This document shows, in pieces, positions 1 to 6,715 of a stretch of DNA of 8,374 nt. Made by a program: the position numbers and the translations under genes. Under the pieces are notes generated by a model that saw only the letters and a program-made list of their open reading frames with translations, ran no database searches and was not told the origin of the DNA. Positions within the stretch are counted from its first letter, which is position 1. Each line of letters begins with the position of its first letter. The DNA comes from Anaerolineales bacterium (GTDB taxonomy: Bacteria > Chloroflexota > Anaerolineae > Anaerolineales > Villigracilaceae), in NCBI GenBank assembly GCA_025938055.1, contig JAICQC010000196.1, positions 1 to 8,374 of the forward strand, in the 5' to 3' direction.

Positions 1-536
1 AGACTGAAATCGCGATGCGGTTAATGGATGTCGATGCCGGTCAGGCACGAGACGAGCTGAACAGTCTGAAGGCATCCGCGATGGGTACATTCCAAAAAGT
101 GCGGAACTTCATCTTTGAGCTGCGCCCGATGATGCTGGATGATCTGGGGCTTGCCCCCACCATCCGGCGCTACGCGGATGCATTCAAGGAACAAGCCGGG
201 CTTGACATAAACGTGACGATTACGGGTCATGAGCGCCGCCTGGAGCCTTATCTTGAGGTAATGTTGTTCCGCGCTATTCAGGAATTGCTTGGGAATGCCG
301 CTCGTCACAGCCAGGCATCCCTGGTGAAGATCGTTTTGGATATGGGAGAAGACCGTGTACGTGTCAGTGTGGACGATAATGGCAGAGGCTTTGACGCGGA
401 CTCCATCCAGCAAGGCAACAGCCTGGGGCTTAAGCTTATTGGTGAACGGACCGAAATGCTTGGCGGCAGTTTCGAAATTGATAGCGCCGTAGGGAAGGGC
501 ACCCGGATCCTGTTTGCGGTTCCCGCTCGTTCATAG
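1..536 (+). CDS. Sensor histidine kinase, DegS/NarL class (C-terminal part, 5' end outside window)
   Basis: The reading frame is open from base 3 to the TAG at 534-536, giving 177 visible residues, so the internal ATG at base 15 is not the true start. The protein autophosphorylates a histidine and passes the phosphate to a response regulator. Visible residues about 1-60 are the second half of a HisKA_3 dimerisation domain, including ELRPMMLDDLGL, the hallmark after the H-box in DegS/NarL-type kinases. The phosphorylated His itself should lie just off the left edge. A HATPase_c domain follows: N-box QELLGNAARHS (residues 93-103), G1 box DDNGRGFD (124-131), G2-like GLKLIGERTEMLGG (142-155) and a closing GKGT (164-167). 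No membrane segment is visible in this part. The gene ends 140 bases before the pilin gene. It may be the last gene of its own unit, and a partner regulator could lie upstream. The family call is firm; the signal and partner are unknown. Confidence 0.9.
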   Translation, partial: TEIAMRLMDVDAGQARDELNSLKASAMGTFQKVRNFIFELRPMMLDDLGLAPTIRRYADAFKEQAGLDINVTITGHERRLEPYLEVMLFRAIQELLGNAARHSQASLVKIVLDMGEDRVRVSVDDNGRGFDADSIQQGNSLGLKLIGERTEMLGGSFEIDSAVGKGTRILFAVPARS

Positions 537-588
537 CGACCCCGACAACGGCATAACAGGATTGTAAACTCAAAGGACATAATGCCTC

Positions 589-616
589 TTGCAGTTTTTA
601 TCATTATCAGTACAAT
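589..616 (+). promoter_or_regulatory. Putative sigma-A/sigma-70-type promoter of the pilin gene
   Basis: TTGCAG (589-594) and TACAAT (611-616) are separated by 16 bases, matching the TTGACA/TATAAT consensus at four and five of six positions. Transcription would start near 623, leaving a leader of about 55 bases before the pilin ATG. A second -10-like hexamer, TATAAG at 621-626, overlaps the expected start and is an alternative. This is pattern matching only. The position, in the gap between the kinase and an abundantly made structural subunit, makes a promoter here likely. Confidence 0.45.
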
Positions 617-627
617 TAGGTATAAGT

Positions 628-644
628 CTGAGAGTGGTTCTCAG
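628..644 (+). other. Hairpin at the 5' end of the predicted pilin mRNA
   Basis: CTGAGA (628-633) pairs perfectly with TCTCAG (639-644) around a five-base loop, GTGGT. It falls within a few bases of the predicted transcript start and about 19 bases before the Shine-Dalgarno. It therefore does not block the ribosome site and has no T-tract, so it is not a terminator. Stem-loops at the extreme 5' end commonly protect bacterial mRNAs from decay. That role here is inference. Confidence 0.4.
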
Positions 645-676
645 CAAACCCATTTATTGAAGAAAGGATTAATCCC

Positions 677-826
677 ATGTTATTCGCTCCCAAGGAAAAA
701 GGTCAAGGTCTGGTTGAATATGCGATCATTCTGGCGCTCGTCGCTATCGTCGTGATCGCGGTCATGCGCCTGCTCGGACCCAAGATCGGCAATACCTTCA
801 GCACCATCAACAACTCCCTGCCGTAA
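677..826 (+). CDS. flp: Flp/Fap-type pilin subunit (prepilin)
   Basis: A 49-residue protein and the main structural subunit of a Tad (type IVc) pilus. It begins with a short charged leader, MLFAPKEKG, followed by QGLVEYAIILALVAIV, the characteristic Flp N-terminus. Type IVb prepilin peptidase is expected to cut between Gly9 and Gln10. This places Glu14 at +5 and Tyr15 at +6 of the mature pilin, the conserved Glu-Tyr pair of Flp pilins. The hydrophobic helix spans roughly residues 12-34 and packs into the filament core. Only about 15 residues follow it, so mature Flp is about 40 residues. AAAGGA (663-668) lies eight bases before the ATG and supports the start. The gene heads a Tad cluster but is separated from cpaB by a strong hairpin, so it is probably made in excess over the machine proteins. 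No prepilin peptidase gene is in the window. Identification is firm despite the small size. Confidence 0.93.
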   Translation: MLFAPKEKGQGLVEYAIILALVAIVVIAVMRLLGPKIGNTFSTINNSLP

Positions 827-851
827 TCCCGGGCTTTTAGCAAGCACGCAG

Positions 852-877
852 AGGACTCTGTCTAAGGACAGAGTCCT
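852..877 (+). terminator. Strong hairpin after flp, probable (partial) terminator
   Basis: AGGACTCTGTC (852-862) pairs perfectly with GACAGAGTCCT (867-877) around a four-base loop, TAAG, giving an 11-bp stem 25 bases after the pilin stop. The following bases, ACTTATTTACC, are only moderately T-rich, so termination may be incomplete. The hairpin could equally protect the 3' end of a short flp mRNA from exonucleases while letting some polymerases through to cpaB. Either way it explains how a subunit gene can be expressed above the assembly genes behind it. Confidence 0.7.
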
Positions 878-891
878 ACTTATTTACCAGA

Positions 892-923
892 TTAATATTA
901 CTATTTTAGGGGTATACTATATT
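892..923 (+). promoter_or_regulatory. AT-rich promoter-like patch upstream of cpaB
   Basis: The -10-like hexamers TATACT (913-918) and TATATT (918-923) lie in a very AT-rich stretch between the post-flp hairpin and cpaB. The best -35-like partner is TTAATA (892-897), with a short 15-base spacer to the first hexamer or 20 to the second, so the match is weak. A promoter is expected here if the upstream hairpin terminates transcription. The leader of about 60 bases contains a small possible stem, CTGCC (942-946) with GGCAG (956-960), of unknown meaning. Confidence 0.3.
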
Positions 924-987
924 ATGTTTGTAACAAAACACCTGCCAAGGTAGCCGGCAGAGCAGATAAGAGAGGAGAACTACCCCT

Positions 988-2061
988 ATGCGTCGCGGAC
1001 GGATACTTTTATTCCTCGTATTGATCGTTGTGGTTGGTCTGGCGCTACTGTATTTTGCCTGGACTCAGTTTGGCCAGGTTGCCATCCAACCCACCGAGGC
1101 ACCTCTTACCCAGGTTTATTTTGCTGCACAAAACATTCCCCAGGGGACGACCATCACTGCGGAAATGCTCGGTACTTTCTCCATTCCGCCCGAGAATGTA
1201 GCGGAAGTGATGTTTACGGTCGGTGAGGAAGGTGCTTTGGTCGATCAGGCTGCCCGGTTTTCCCTTGAACAAGGTGTAATCATCACATCCTCCATGGTGG
1301 GCACTGCTCCCGCAGAAATTGCCGGTCCACCCTGGGCTGTTCAGATCCCTTCTGGGATGGTCGCGGCGGCCATTCCGACAACTCGCCTTGCCCTGCTGGG
1401 TTACGGTGTCGATGATGGCGCACATGTGAATGTAAACGCCTGTATGCTTTTTGTGGATGTAGATCCGGCGTTTCAAGCCGTATTGCCCAATTTCACTTCA
1501 GTGCTAACCGGCACTGGATTCCTAGAAGATCAGCTTCCGGTCTTATCTGTAGCGGCCACAACGGGAGAATTTCCGTCCAGACAGGGGAGAGTGGAACTTG
1601 ATCCTACTCTGCAACAGCCTTTCTATGCGGTGCCTTCTGAACTTCAAAGGCCGCGGTTGGTCTGCCAGATGATCCTGCAGGACGTGGTGGTCTTGAAACT
1701 GGGTAATTTTGAGGTCGAGGTGCCTACAACAACAGATCCGAATGCAACACCTTCTCCTGTCCAGGCACAACAACAGACCAATCCTGATATTGTGACATTG
1801 ATGGTGAATCCGCAGGACTCCATTTCTTTGAACTACTTCGTATATAGCGGCGCGACGCTTAGCCTATCTCTGCGGAATCCCAATGACACTTCCCGTTTTG
1901 CTGCTGAGTCTGCCACATTGACAAGCTTATTAACGCAGTACAACATCTCATTGCCTTCCAAGCTGCCGTATGCGACCCAGCCCAGGATTGACCAGCTCAT
2001 CCCACCGTCATTACCCAATGATGGGGTTACTGTTCAACCGCAGCCGCAGCCACAGCAATAA
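988..2061 (+). CDS. cpaB: Flp pilus assembly protein CpaB/RcpC (SAF domain)
   Basis: A 357-residue membrane-anchored Tad assembly factor. Residues 1-30 hold a basic N-terminus (MRRGR) and one membrane helix (about 6-26), placing the rest outside the membrane. An SAF domain follows at about 41-105, including the typical VYFAAQNIPQGTTITAEML, then an RcpC-like domain with IPSGMVAAAIPTTR (120-133). The family's closing block is recognisable at about 268-300 (VTLMVNPQDSISLNYFVYSG, then LSLSLRNPND). In diderms CpaB/RcpC works with the secretin; none is seen here, so it may act at or in the cell wall. The protein is longer than common CpaB. It has extra sequence at about 155-245, a Thr/Pro/Gln-rich linker at 246-266 and a Gln/Pro tail at about 347-357. 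GAGGAGA (972-978) nine bases before the ATG supports the start. It is the first gene of a tight run through tadC. The family call is confident; the exact role is inferred. Confidence 0.85.
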   Translation: MRRGRILLFLVLIVVVGLALLYFAWTQFGQVAIQPTEAPLTQVYFAAQNIPQGTTITAEMLGTFSIPPENVAEVMFTVGEEGALVDQAARFSLEQGVIITSSMVGTAPAEIAGPPWAVQIPSGMVAAAIPTTRLALLGYGVDDGAHVNVNACMLFVDVDPAFQAVLPNFTSVLTGTGFLEDQLPVLSVAATTGEFPSRQGRVELDPTLQQPFYAVPSELQRPRLVCQMILQDVVVLKLGNFEVEVPTTTDPNATPSPVQAQQQTNPDIVTLMVNPQDSISLNYFVYSGATLSLSLRNPNDTSRFAAESATLTSLLTQYNISLPSKLPYATQPRIDQLIPPSLPNDGVTVQPQPQPQQ

Positions 2062-2075
2062 CAAATCTGACTTCT

Positions 2076-2080
2076 TGAGG
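2076..2080 (+). promoter_or_regulatory. Ribosome binding site deciding the tadZ start
   Basis: TGAGG is 12 bases before ATG 2093 but only three before the in-frame TTG at 2084. The TTG is therefore too close to be used, and the ATG at 2093 is preferred despite the slightly long spacing. Confidence 0.5.
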
Positions 2081-2092
2081 TAATTGATCGGA

Positions 2093-3334
2093 ATGCCTAA
2101 CGGTGAAAAAATTCGTGTGATGATCGTGGATGACGTTTCCGAAACGAGGGAAAACGTTCGGAAGCTGTTGCAGTTTGAGGCTGATGTTGACGTGGTGGGC
2201 GTTGCCCGGACCGGGAAAGAGGCGATCCAGTTGTCGCAGGACTTGAATCCAGATGTCATTTTAATGGATATCAACATGCCAGACATGGATGGCATCTCTG
2301 CAACAGAGGCAATCCGCGCAAAGCAACCTGCGGTGCAGGTGGTCATTCTTTCCGTGCAGGGCGATCAGAATTATATGCGTCGCGCAATGCTGGCTGGTGC
2401 ACGGGACTTTCTCACCAAACCACCTATGGGTGATGAGCTAATCTCCGCGATCCGCCGAGCCGGTGCGATGGCGCAAACCGAACGTTCCAAAAGTGTTCAG
2501 GTGCAAGTGGCGCCCATTGCTGGAAACACAGGTACTATACTGGCATATGGGGCGCCAAAGGGGAAAATTGTCACTGTGTACAGTCCGAAAGGCGGCACTG
2601 GTTGCACCACATTGGCAGTCAATCTCGCTCTGACACTCAATAACGAGGATACACGTGTGGCGTTGGTGGATGGCAACCTGCAGTTCGGTGACGTGGCGGT
2701 GTTCATCAATGAGCAAGGCAAAAACACGATCATTGATCTTGCTCCGCGTGCCGAGGAACTGGATCCTGAGATTGTGGAAGAAGTCATGCTTAAGCATGCT
2801 GCATCGGGTTTGCATGTGCTTGCGGCGCCAAGCCGCCCAGAGCATGCTGAGAGGGTTTCCAGCAACCAGTTTGCGAAGGTCCTTGAATATTTGCGGCAGA
2901 TGTATGCTTATGTGATCGTGGATACAGCTTCTTTCCTCACCGACTCAACGCTTTCAGCGATCGATGTCAGTGACCTGATTGTTCTGGTGACAACCCAGGA
3001 CATCCCATCGATAAAAAATTGCCGTCTGTTCCTGGATCTTTTGCAGACACTGGGCATCGAGAGGGAACGGATTCTCTTTGTCATGAATCGTTACGATAAA
3101 CGGATTAACATCACGCCGGATCGCGTGACCGAGAACCTTAAACAGGAAGTTGTTTCCATCGTTCCTCTGGATGAGCAAACCGTTACAAAGGCCGTCAACC
3201 GCGGTGTGCCGTTTGTTTTGGACAGCAAGAATCAACCTGCCGCGCGTGGGGTGTTTTCTCTCGCAGAAAATGTGCGGGCTCGGGTTGCGGCGCAGGAGTC
3301 CGCAGAGGAGCCAAATCGCGTTGGCAGACGATAG
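2093..3334 (+). CDS. tadZ: TadZ/CpaE-like pilus localisation protein: receiver domain fused to ParA/MinD-like ATPase
   Basis: A 413-residue two-domain protein. Residues 7-125 form a response-regulator receiver domain with every key residue: acidic pair Asp13-Asp14, phosphoacceptor Asp59 (ILMDINMPDMDG), Ser87 and Lys109 (FLTKPP). A linker (about 126-156) leads to a ParA/MinD-like ATPase (157-400). This has a deviant Walker A, KGGTGCTT (166-173), a Walker A' segment LVDGNLQFGD (191-200) of the CpaE/TadZ kind and a Walker B strand VIVDTAS (274-280). TadZ proteins mark the pole and recruit other Tad proteins in the cytoplasm. Two points stand out. TadZ receivers in well-studied systems are often degenerate, whereas this one looks phosphorylatable. 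The usual P-loop Lys is Cys171, while the MinD-type signature Lys166 is kept, so ATP may be bound but poorly hydrolysed. It lies between cpaB and tadA, as expected. A pure response regulator is excluded by the ATPase half. The start at ATG 2093 is favoured over TTG 2084. Confidence 0.88.
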   Translation: MPNGEKIRVMIVDDVSETRENVRKLLQFEADVDVVGVARTGKEAIQLSQDLNPDVILMDINMPDMDGISATEAIRAKQPAVQVVILSVQGDQNYMRRAMLAGARDFLTKPPMGDELISAIRRAGAMAQTERSKSVQVQVAPIAGNTGTILAYGAPKGKIVTVYSPKGGTGCTTLAVNLALTLNNEDTRVALVDGNLQFGDVAVFINEQGKNTIIDLAPRAEELDPEIVEEVMLKHAASGLHVLAAPSRPEHAERVSSNQFAKVLEYLRQMYAYVIVDTASFLTDSTLSAIDVSDLIVLVTTQDIPSIKNCRLFLDLLQTLGIERERILFVMNRYDKRINITPDRVTENLKQEVVSIVPLDEQTVTKAVNRGVPFVLDSKNQPAARGVFSLAENVRARVAAQESAEEPNRVGRR

Positions 3335-3377
3335 AACTTACCCTATTCTTTTTCATTACGGTTAAGGATAAAGCAAG

Positions 3378-4787
3378 ATGTCTCTCTTAAAACGAATCGA
3401 ACAAGGTCAAGGCGGCAATTCATCCGGACAGTCCTCTGACAACTCCGGCGGAGAAGGTTCCCGGCTTTCTTCCCTGCAGGCTCGTCGGGTGAATGCGCCG
3501 GCTACATCCCCTCAGGCTGGTTCTTATTTTGACCTAAAGACCCGCGTTCAAAATAAGCTTCTCTCTGAATTGGATCCATCCATGGACATTACGCGGACAG
3601 ATGATGTTCGGCGAACAATCCAGGATTTGTTCGAGCAGATCCTCGCTGAGGAAAACATTGTCCTTTCACGCCCGGAAAAGGCCCGCTTGTTCGAGCAGAT
3701 CGCGGCAGAAATCCTTGGGCTTGGTCCGCTGCAGCCTCTTCTGGAGGATGATACGATCACCGAGGTGATGGTGAATGGGGCGAAGAATATTTATATCGAG
3801 CGAAAGGGCAAGGTCCATCGGGTCCCTGTGACGTTTGAAAACAATGACCACGTGATGCGTATCATCGATCGCATTGTGGCACCTCTTGGCCGTCGCATTG
3901 ATGAATCGAGCCCGTATGTGGATGCCCGTCTGCCGGATGGTTCCCGCGTCAATGCCGTCATCCCTCCCATTTCGCTGGTGGGTCCGGTTCTCACTATCCG
4001 TAAATTTTCACGTAATCCCATTACAGTTGAGCAACTCATCCAGTTCGGATCGGTTACACAGGAAGCCATCCAGTTCCTCAAAGCTTGTGTGGAAGCCAGG
4101 CTGAATGTCGTCATTTCCGGCGGCACCGGCTCTGGAAAGACTACGCTATTAAACATCCTGTCTGGTTTCATTCCTGCGGATGAACGCATAATCACCATCG
4201 AAAACGCCGCGGAGCTGCAGTTGCGTCAGGAGCATGTGGTCACTTTGGAATCTCGCCCGCCTAACATTGAAGGCCGCGGCGAGATCACCATTCGTAACCT
4301 CGTGGTGAATGCCCTTCGTATGCGCCCTGAGCGCATCATCGTAGGTGAGATCCGTGATGAGGCAGCGCTGGACATGTTGCAGGCGATGAACACCGGCCAC
4401 GACGGTTCCATGACCACACTGCACTCCAACGGACCACGTGATACGCTCTCTCGTCTTGAAACCATGACTCTCATGGCAGGCATGGATTTGCCCTCAAGAG
4501 CCATCCGTGAGCAGGTTGCCTCGGCGATTGATTTGATTTGCCATCAGGAACGCATGCGGGATGGCACGCGTAAGATCACCAACCTGACCGAGATCAGCGG
4601 GATGGAAGGCGAAGTGATCACGATGACGGATATCTTTGTCTATGAACAGACCGGCGTTGAAAACGGACAAATCATAGGTCGCCTGCGCCCGACAGGGCTG
4701 CGACCCAAGTTCATGGACAAAATCGAGGCGGCGGGCATTAATTTGCCGCCATCCATTTTCGGAATTGGTGAGCGCCGCCGCTACTAG
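3378..4787 (+). CDS. tadA: Tad pilus assembly ATPase TadA/CpaF
   Basis: A 469-residue cytoplasmic secretion ATPase of the VirB11/GspE superfamily that powers Flp pilus assembly as a hexamer. Residues 1-50 are a Gly/Ser-rich, probably disordered tail. About 55-210 is the N-terminal domain typical of CpaF ([20 protein letters not shown], 114-133). The RecA-like core carries Walker [10 protein letters not shown] (248-256), an Asp-box segment [11 protein letters not shown] (272-282), the Walker B-region block [15 protein letters not shown] (320-334) with Glu324, and a His box [12 protein letters not shown] (340-351). The segment [11 protein letters not shown] (289-299) is diagnostic for TadA rather than PilB or VirB11. 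The Asp box reads Glu-Asn where Glu-Asp is usual; Walker A, Walker B and His box are intact, so activity is expected. AAGGA (3364-3368) nine bases before the ATG supports the start. It follows tadZ by 43 bases and precedes tadB by 26, in one apparent operon. Confidence 0.96.
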   Translation: MSLLKRIEQGQGGNSSGQSSDNSGGEGSRLSSLQARRVNAPATSPQAGSYFDLKTRVQNKLLSELDPSMDITRTDDVRRTIQDLFEQILAEENIVLSRPEKARLFEQIAAEILGLGPLQPLLEDDTITEVMVNGAKNIYIERKGKVHRVPVTFENNDHVMRIIDRIVAPLGRRIDESSPYVDARLPDGSRVNAVIPPISLVGPVLTIRKFSRNPITVEQLIQFGSVTQEAIQFLKACVEARLNVVISGGTGSGKTTLLNILSGFIPADERIITIENAAELQLRQEHVVTLESRPPNIEGRGEITIRNLVVNALRMRPERIIVGEIRDEAALDMLQAMNTGHDGSMTTLHSNGPRDTLSRLETMTLMAGMDLPSRAIREQVASAIDLICHQERMRDGTRKITNLTEISGMEGEVITMTDIFVYEQTGVENGQIIGRLRPTGLRPKFMDKIEAAGINLPPSIFGIGERRRY

Positions 4788-4813
4788 GAAAAGGATCTGA
4801 TAGGTTAGCTGAA

Positions 4814-5767
4814 ATGAGTCCTATAATTTTGCTTGGTGGTGGCATCCTAATTCTCTTCCTCCTGATTGTAGGTGTGATCGTCTCGATCAGCAGTGAGCGT
4901 TCACTGGTCGAGGAACGCCTTGGACGTTTTCTCGAGGATGACAGAGCCGCACCTGAACAGGATGCCGGCGGTGCGGCGCTTACAGACTGGTTAAACAGAA
5001 GGGTGGCGAAATCGTCTATGGGAGATCGGGTTGCGCGCGAACTGGCGCGTGCCGATCTCAAGTTTAAGGTGGCTGAGTATTATGCCCTGGTCTTTATGGC
5101 GTCTGTGGTCATGGCGCTGGTGGCCTATTTGCTTCAGCCAAATATTGTGTCCGCCATTATTGGCGCGGTTGTCGGTTTCTTCCTGCCTCGTATTTACGTG
5201 AAGCGCCAGCAAACGGTGAGACTGAACAAATTCAACGATCAGTTAAGTGACATGTTGAACCTGATGGTCAACGGCTTGCGCGCCGGTTATTCCATTATGC
5301 AGGCTTTGGAAGCCGTCAGCCGGGAGCTGCCGGCTCCGATTTCAGATGAATTTCACCGCGTTGTGCAGGAAATGCAAATCGGTATCCCAATGGAAAAGTC
5401 GCTGGAGAATCTTCTACGCCGTATTCCGAGCGATGATTTGGACTTTGTCGTCACGGCGATCAACGTTCAGCGGGAAGTGGGCGGTAATCTTTCCGAAATT
5501 CTGGATACGATCTCATTTACGATCCGCGAGCGGGTCAGGATCAAAGGTGAGATCCGCGTCATGACTGCAACCGTCCGAACATCCGCGACGGTGCTGTCAC
5601 TCATTCCGGTCTTCCTGACGGGAGCCTTGTGGTTTGTCAGCCCTGAATATCTCGGCAGTTTTTTTGACCGTGGACCGGTCTGCGGCTGGATCGCCATTGT
5701 GACCGTCGTGGGCATGATCGTCTCTGGTTATCTGGTGATGATGAAGATCGCCGATATCGAGGTGTAA
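4814..5767 (+). CDS. tadB: Tad inner-membrane platform protein TadB (T2SSF domain)
   Basis: A 317-residue membrane protein of the GspF/PilC superfamily, which with TadC forms the platform that TadA acts on. Membrane segments are seen at about 3-25, 88-107, 110-127, 257-276 and 289-311. The cytoplasmic T2SSF domain lies at about 137-265, with the family signatures LSDMLNLMVNGLRAGYSIMQ (144-163), ALEAVSRELP, IPMEKSLENL and VQREVGGNLSEILDTI (218-233). Length and domain order are normal for TadB. The ATG at 4814 is the first available start in frame after tadA. Its Shine-Dalgarno is weak (TAGGT, 4801-4805), so translation may depend partly on coupling to tadA, whose stop is 26 bases upstream. It ends one base before tadC. 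Confidence 0.94.
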   Translation: MSPIILLGGGILILFLLIVGVIVSISSERSLVEERLGRFLEDDRAAPEQDAGGAALTDWLNRRVAKSSMGDRVARELARADLKFKVAEYYALVFMASVVMALVAYLLQPNIVSAIIGAVVGFFLPRIYVKRQQTVRLNKFNDQLSDMLNLMVNGLRAGYSIMQALEAVSRELPAPISDEFHRVVQEMQIGIPMEKSLENLLRRIPSDDLDFVVTAINVQREVGGNLSEILDTISFTIRERVRIKGEIRVMTATVRTSATVLSLIPVFLTGALWFVSPEYLGSFFDRGPVCGWIAIVTVVGMIVSGYLVMMKIADIEV

Positions 5768-5768
5768 G

Positions 5769-6701
5769 ATGACTTTAGTAATTCTAGGCTTGGTCGTTGT
5801 GATCATTGTCATCGCAGTGATCGCGGTCAGCTGGCGGAGAACCGGGCAAGGCGAGGAAAACGATCCGTTGCAAGCTCGTCTGGCAGAGTACATCCAGCGG
5901 GGGGACGTTACCTCGTTGGAGGAGATCGAACTTTCGCAGCCCTTTGCGGAGCGTGTGCTCGTCCCTCTATTTAATCGCATCGGCGAATTATCCGCACGCT
6001 TTACGCCACAAAAAGTCATCCAGAATACTACCAGAAAGCTGGAACTGGCAGGCAATCCTTGGCCCATCGATGCCGCAACATTTATCGCTATTCGTTTTTT
6101 GCTGGCGATTATTTTTGGCGGCCTGGTACTTGTGCTTGTCCTGACTTCACCGTCTGCCGTTCCCAGTGATAATTTGATGTATATCGGCGGCGCGACCTTT
6201 GGCGGTTTTTATCTCCCACACCTGATGCTGACAAGCAAGATTACCCGCCGTCAGAAAGACATTCGTAATGCGATGCCGGATGCTCTGGACTTACTTACGA
6301 TCTGTGTGGAGGCTGGACTTGGTTTTGATGCCGCAATGTCGAAGGTCAGCGAGAAGTGGGAGAATGAGCTATCACTGGCATTTGCACGAGTAATCCGGGA
6401 GATCCAACTGGGCAAGGTTCGTCGAGAGGCACTGAAAGACATGTCTGACCGCCTGGGTATCGCTGAATTGACCAGTTTTGTGGCCGCCATTATCCAGAGC
6501 GAGCAGCTTGGTGTGAGCATGGCAAAGGTGTTGCGTATTCAATCAGACCAGATGCGGGTGAAACGCAGGCAGCGGGCTGAGGAAGAGGCACACAAGGCTC
6601 CAATCAAGATGATTATCCCTCTGGCTCTGCTTGTATTCCCATCCATCATGATCATTATTTTGACGCCTGCTGTAATTCAAATCATGACATCACTTGGCTA
6701 A
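5769..6701 (+). CDS. tadC: Tad inner-membrane platform protein TadC (T2SSF domain)
   Basis: A 310-residue membrane protein, the partner of TadB in the pilus assembly platform. It has an N-terminal membrane helix (about 2-21), a soluble stretch (22-100), two helices at about 103-127 and 135-153, a cytoplasmic T2SSF domain at about 165-280 and a C-terminal helix (281-305). Signature segments are MPDALDLLTICVEAGLGFDA (169-188), AIIQSEQLGVSMAKVLRIQS (240-259) and the basic run before the last helix (KRRQRAEEEAHKAPIKM). The stop of tadB and this ATG are separated by one base, and GAGGTG (5759-5764) inside the tadB end serves as ribosome site, so translation of the two is probably coupled. TadB and TadC resemble each other in architecture and probably arose by duplication. 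The assignment as TadC follows from order and the longer N-terminal region. Confidence 0.94.
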   Translation: MTLVILGLVVVIIVIAVIAVSWRRTGQGEENDPLQARLAEYIQRGDVTSLEEIELSQPFAERVLVPLFNRIGELSARFTPQKVIQNTTRKLELAGNPWPIDAATFIAIRFLLAIIFGGLVLVLVLTSPSAVPSDNLMYIGGATFGGFYLPHLMLTSKITRRQKDIRNAMPDALDLLTICVEAGLGFDAAMSKVSEKWENELSLAFARVIREIQLGKVRREALKDMSDRLGIAELTSFVAAIIQSEQLGVSMAKVLRIQSDQMRVKRRQRAEEEAHKAPIKMIIPLALLVFPSIMIIILTPAVIQIMTSLG

Positions 6702-6715
6702 TCAAGTCTGTCGTT

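Noticed and set aside
537..588. A terminator for the histidine kinase gene
   Set aside because: No stem of useful length with a T-run was found between the kinase stop and the flp promoter-like pair; kinase transcripts may run into flp.
21..604. Long minus-strand open frames opposite the kinase gene (about 130 and 99 codons)
   Set aside because: They lie antisense to a clear HATPase_c coding region, show no recognisable domain and have no ribosome site; they are by-products of the coding strand.
929..987. A c-di-GMP (GEMM) riboswitch in the cpaB leader
   Set aside because: Such switches can precede pilus genes, so I looked, but the leader has only one short CTGCC/GGCAG stem and none of the conserved two-stem core; it is also too short.
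2084..2095. TTG at 2084 as the start of tadZ
   Set aside because: It is three bases from the only Shine-Dalgarno-like sequence; ATG 2093 is better spaced and the receiver fold begins right after it.
2655..2915. Overlapping plus-strand frame of 86 codons inside tadZ
   Set aside because: It is out of frame with the conserved ATPase domain and has no family resemblance; a shadow frame.
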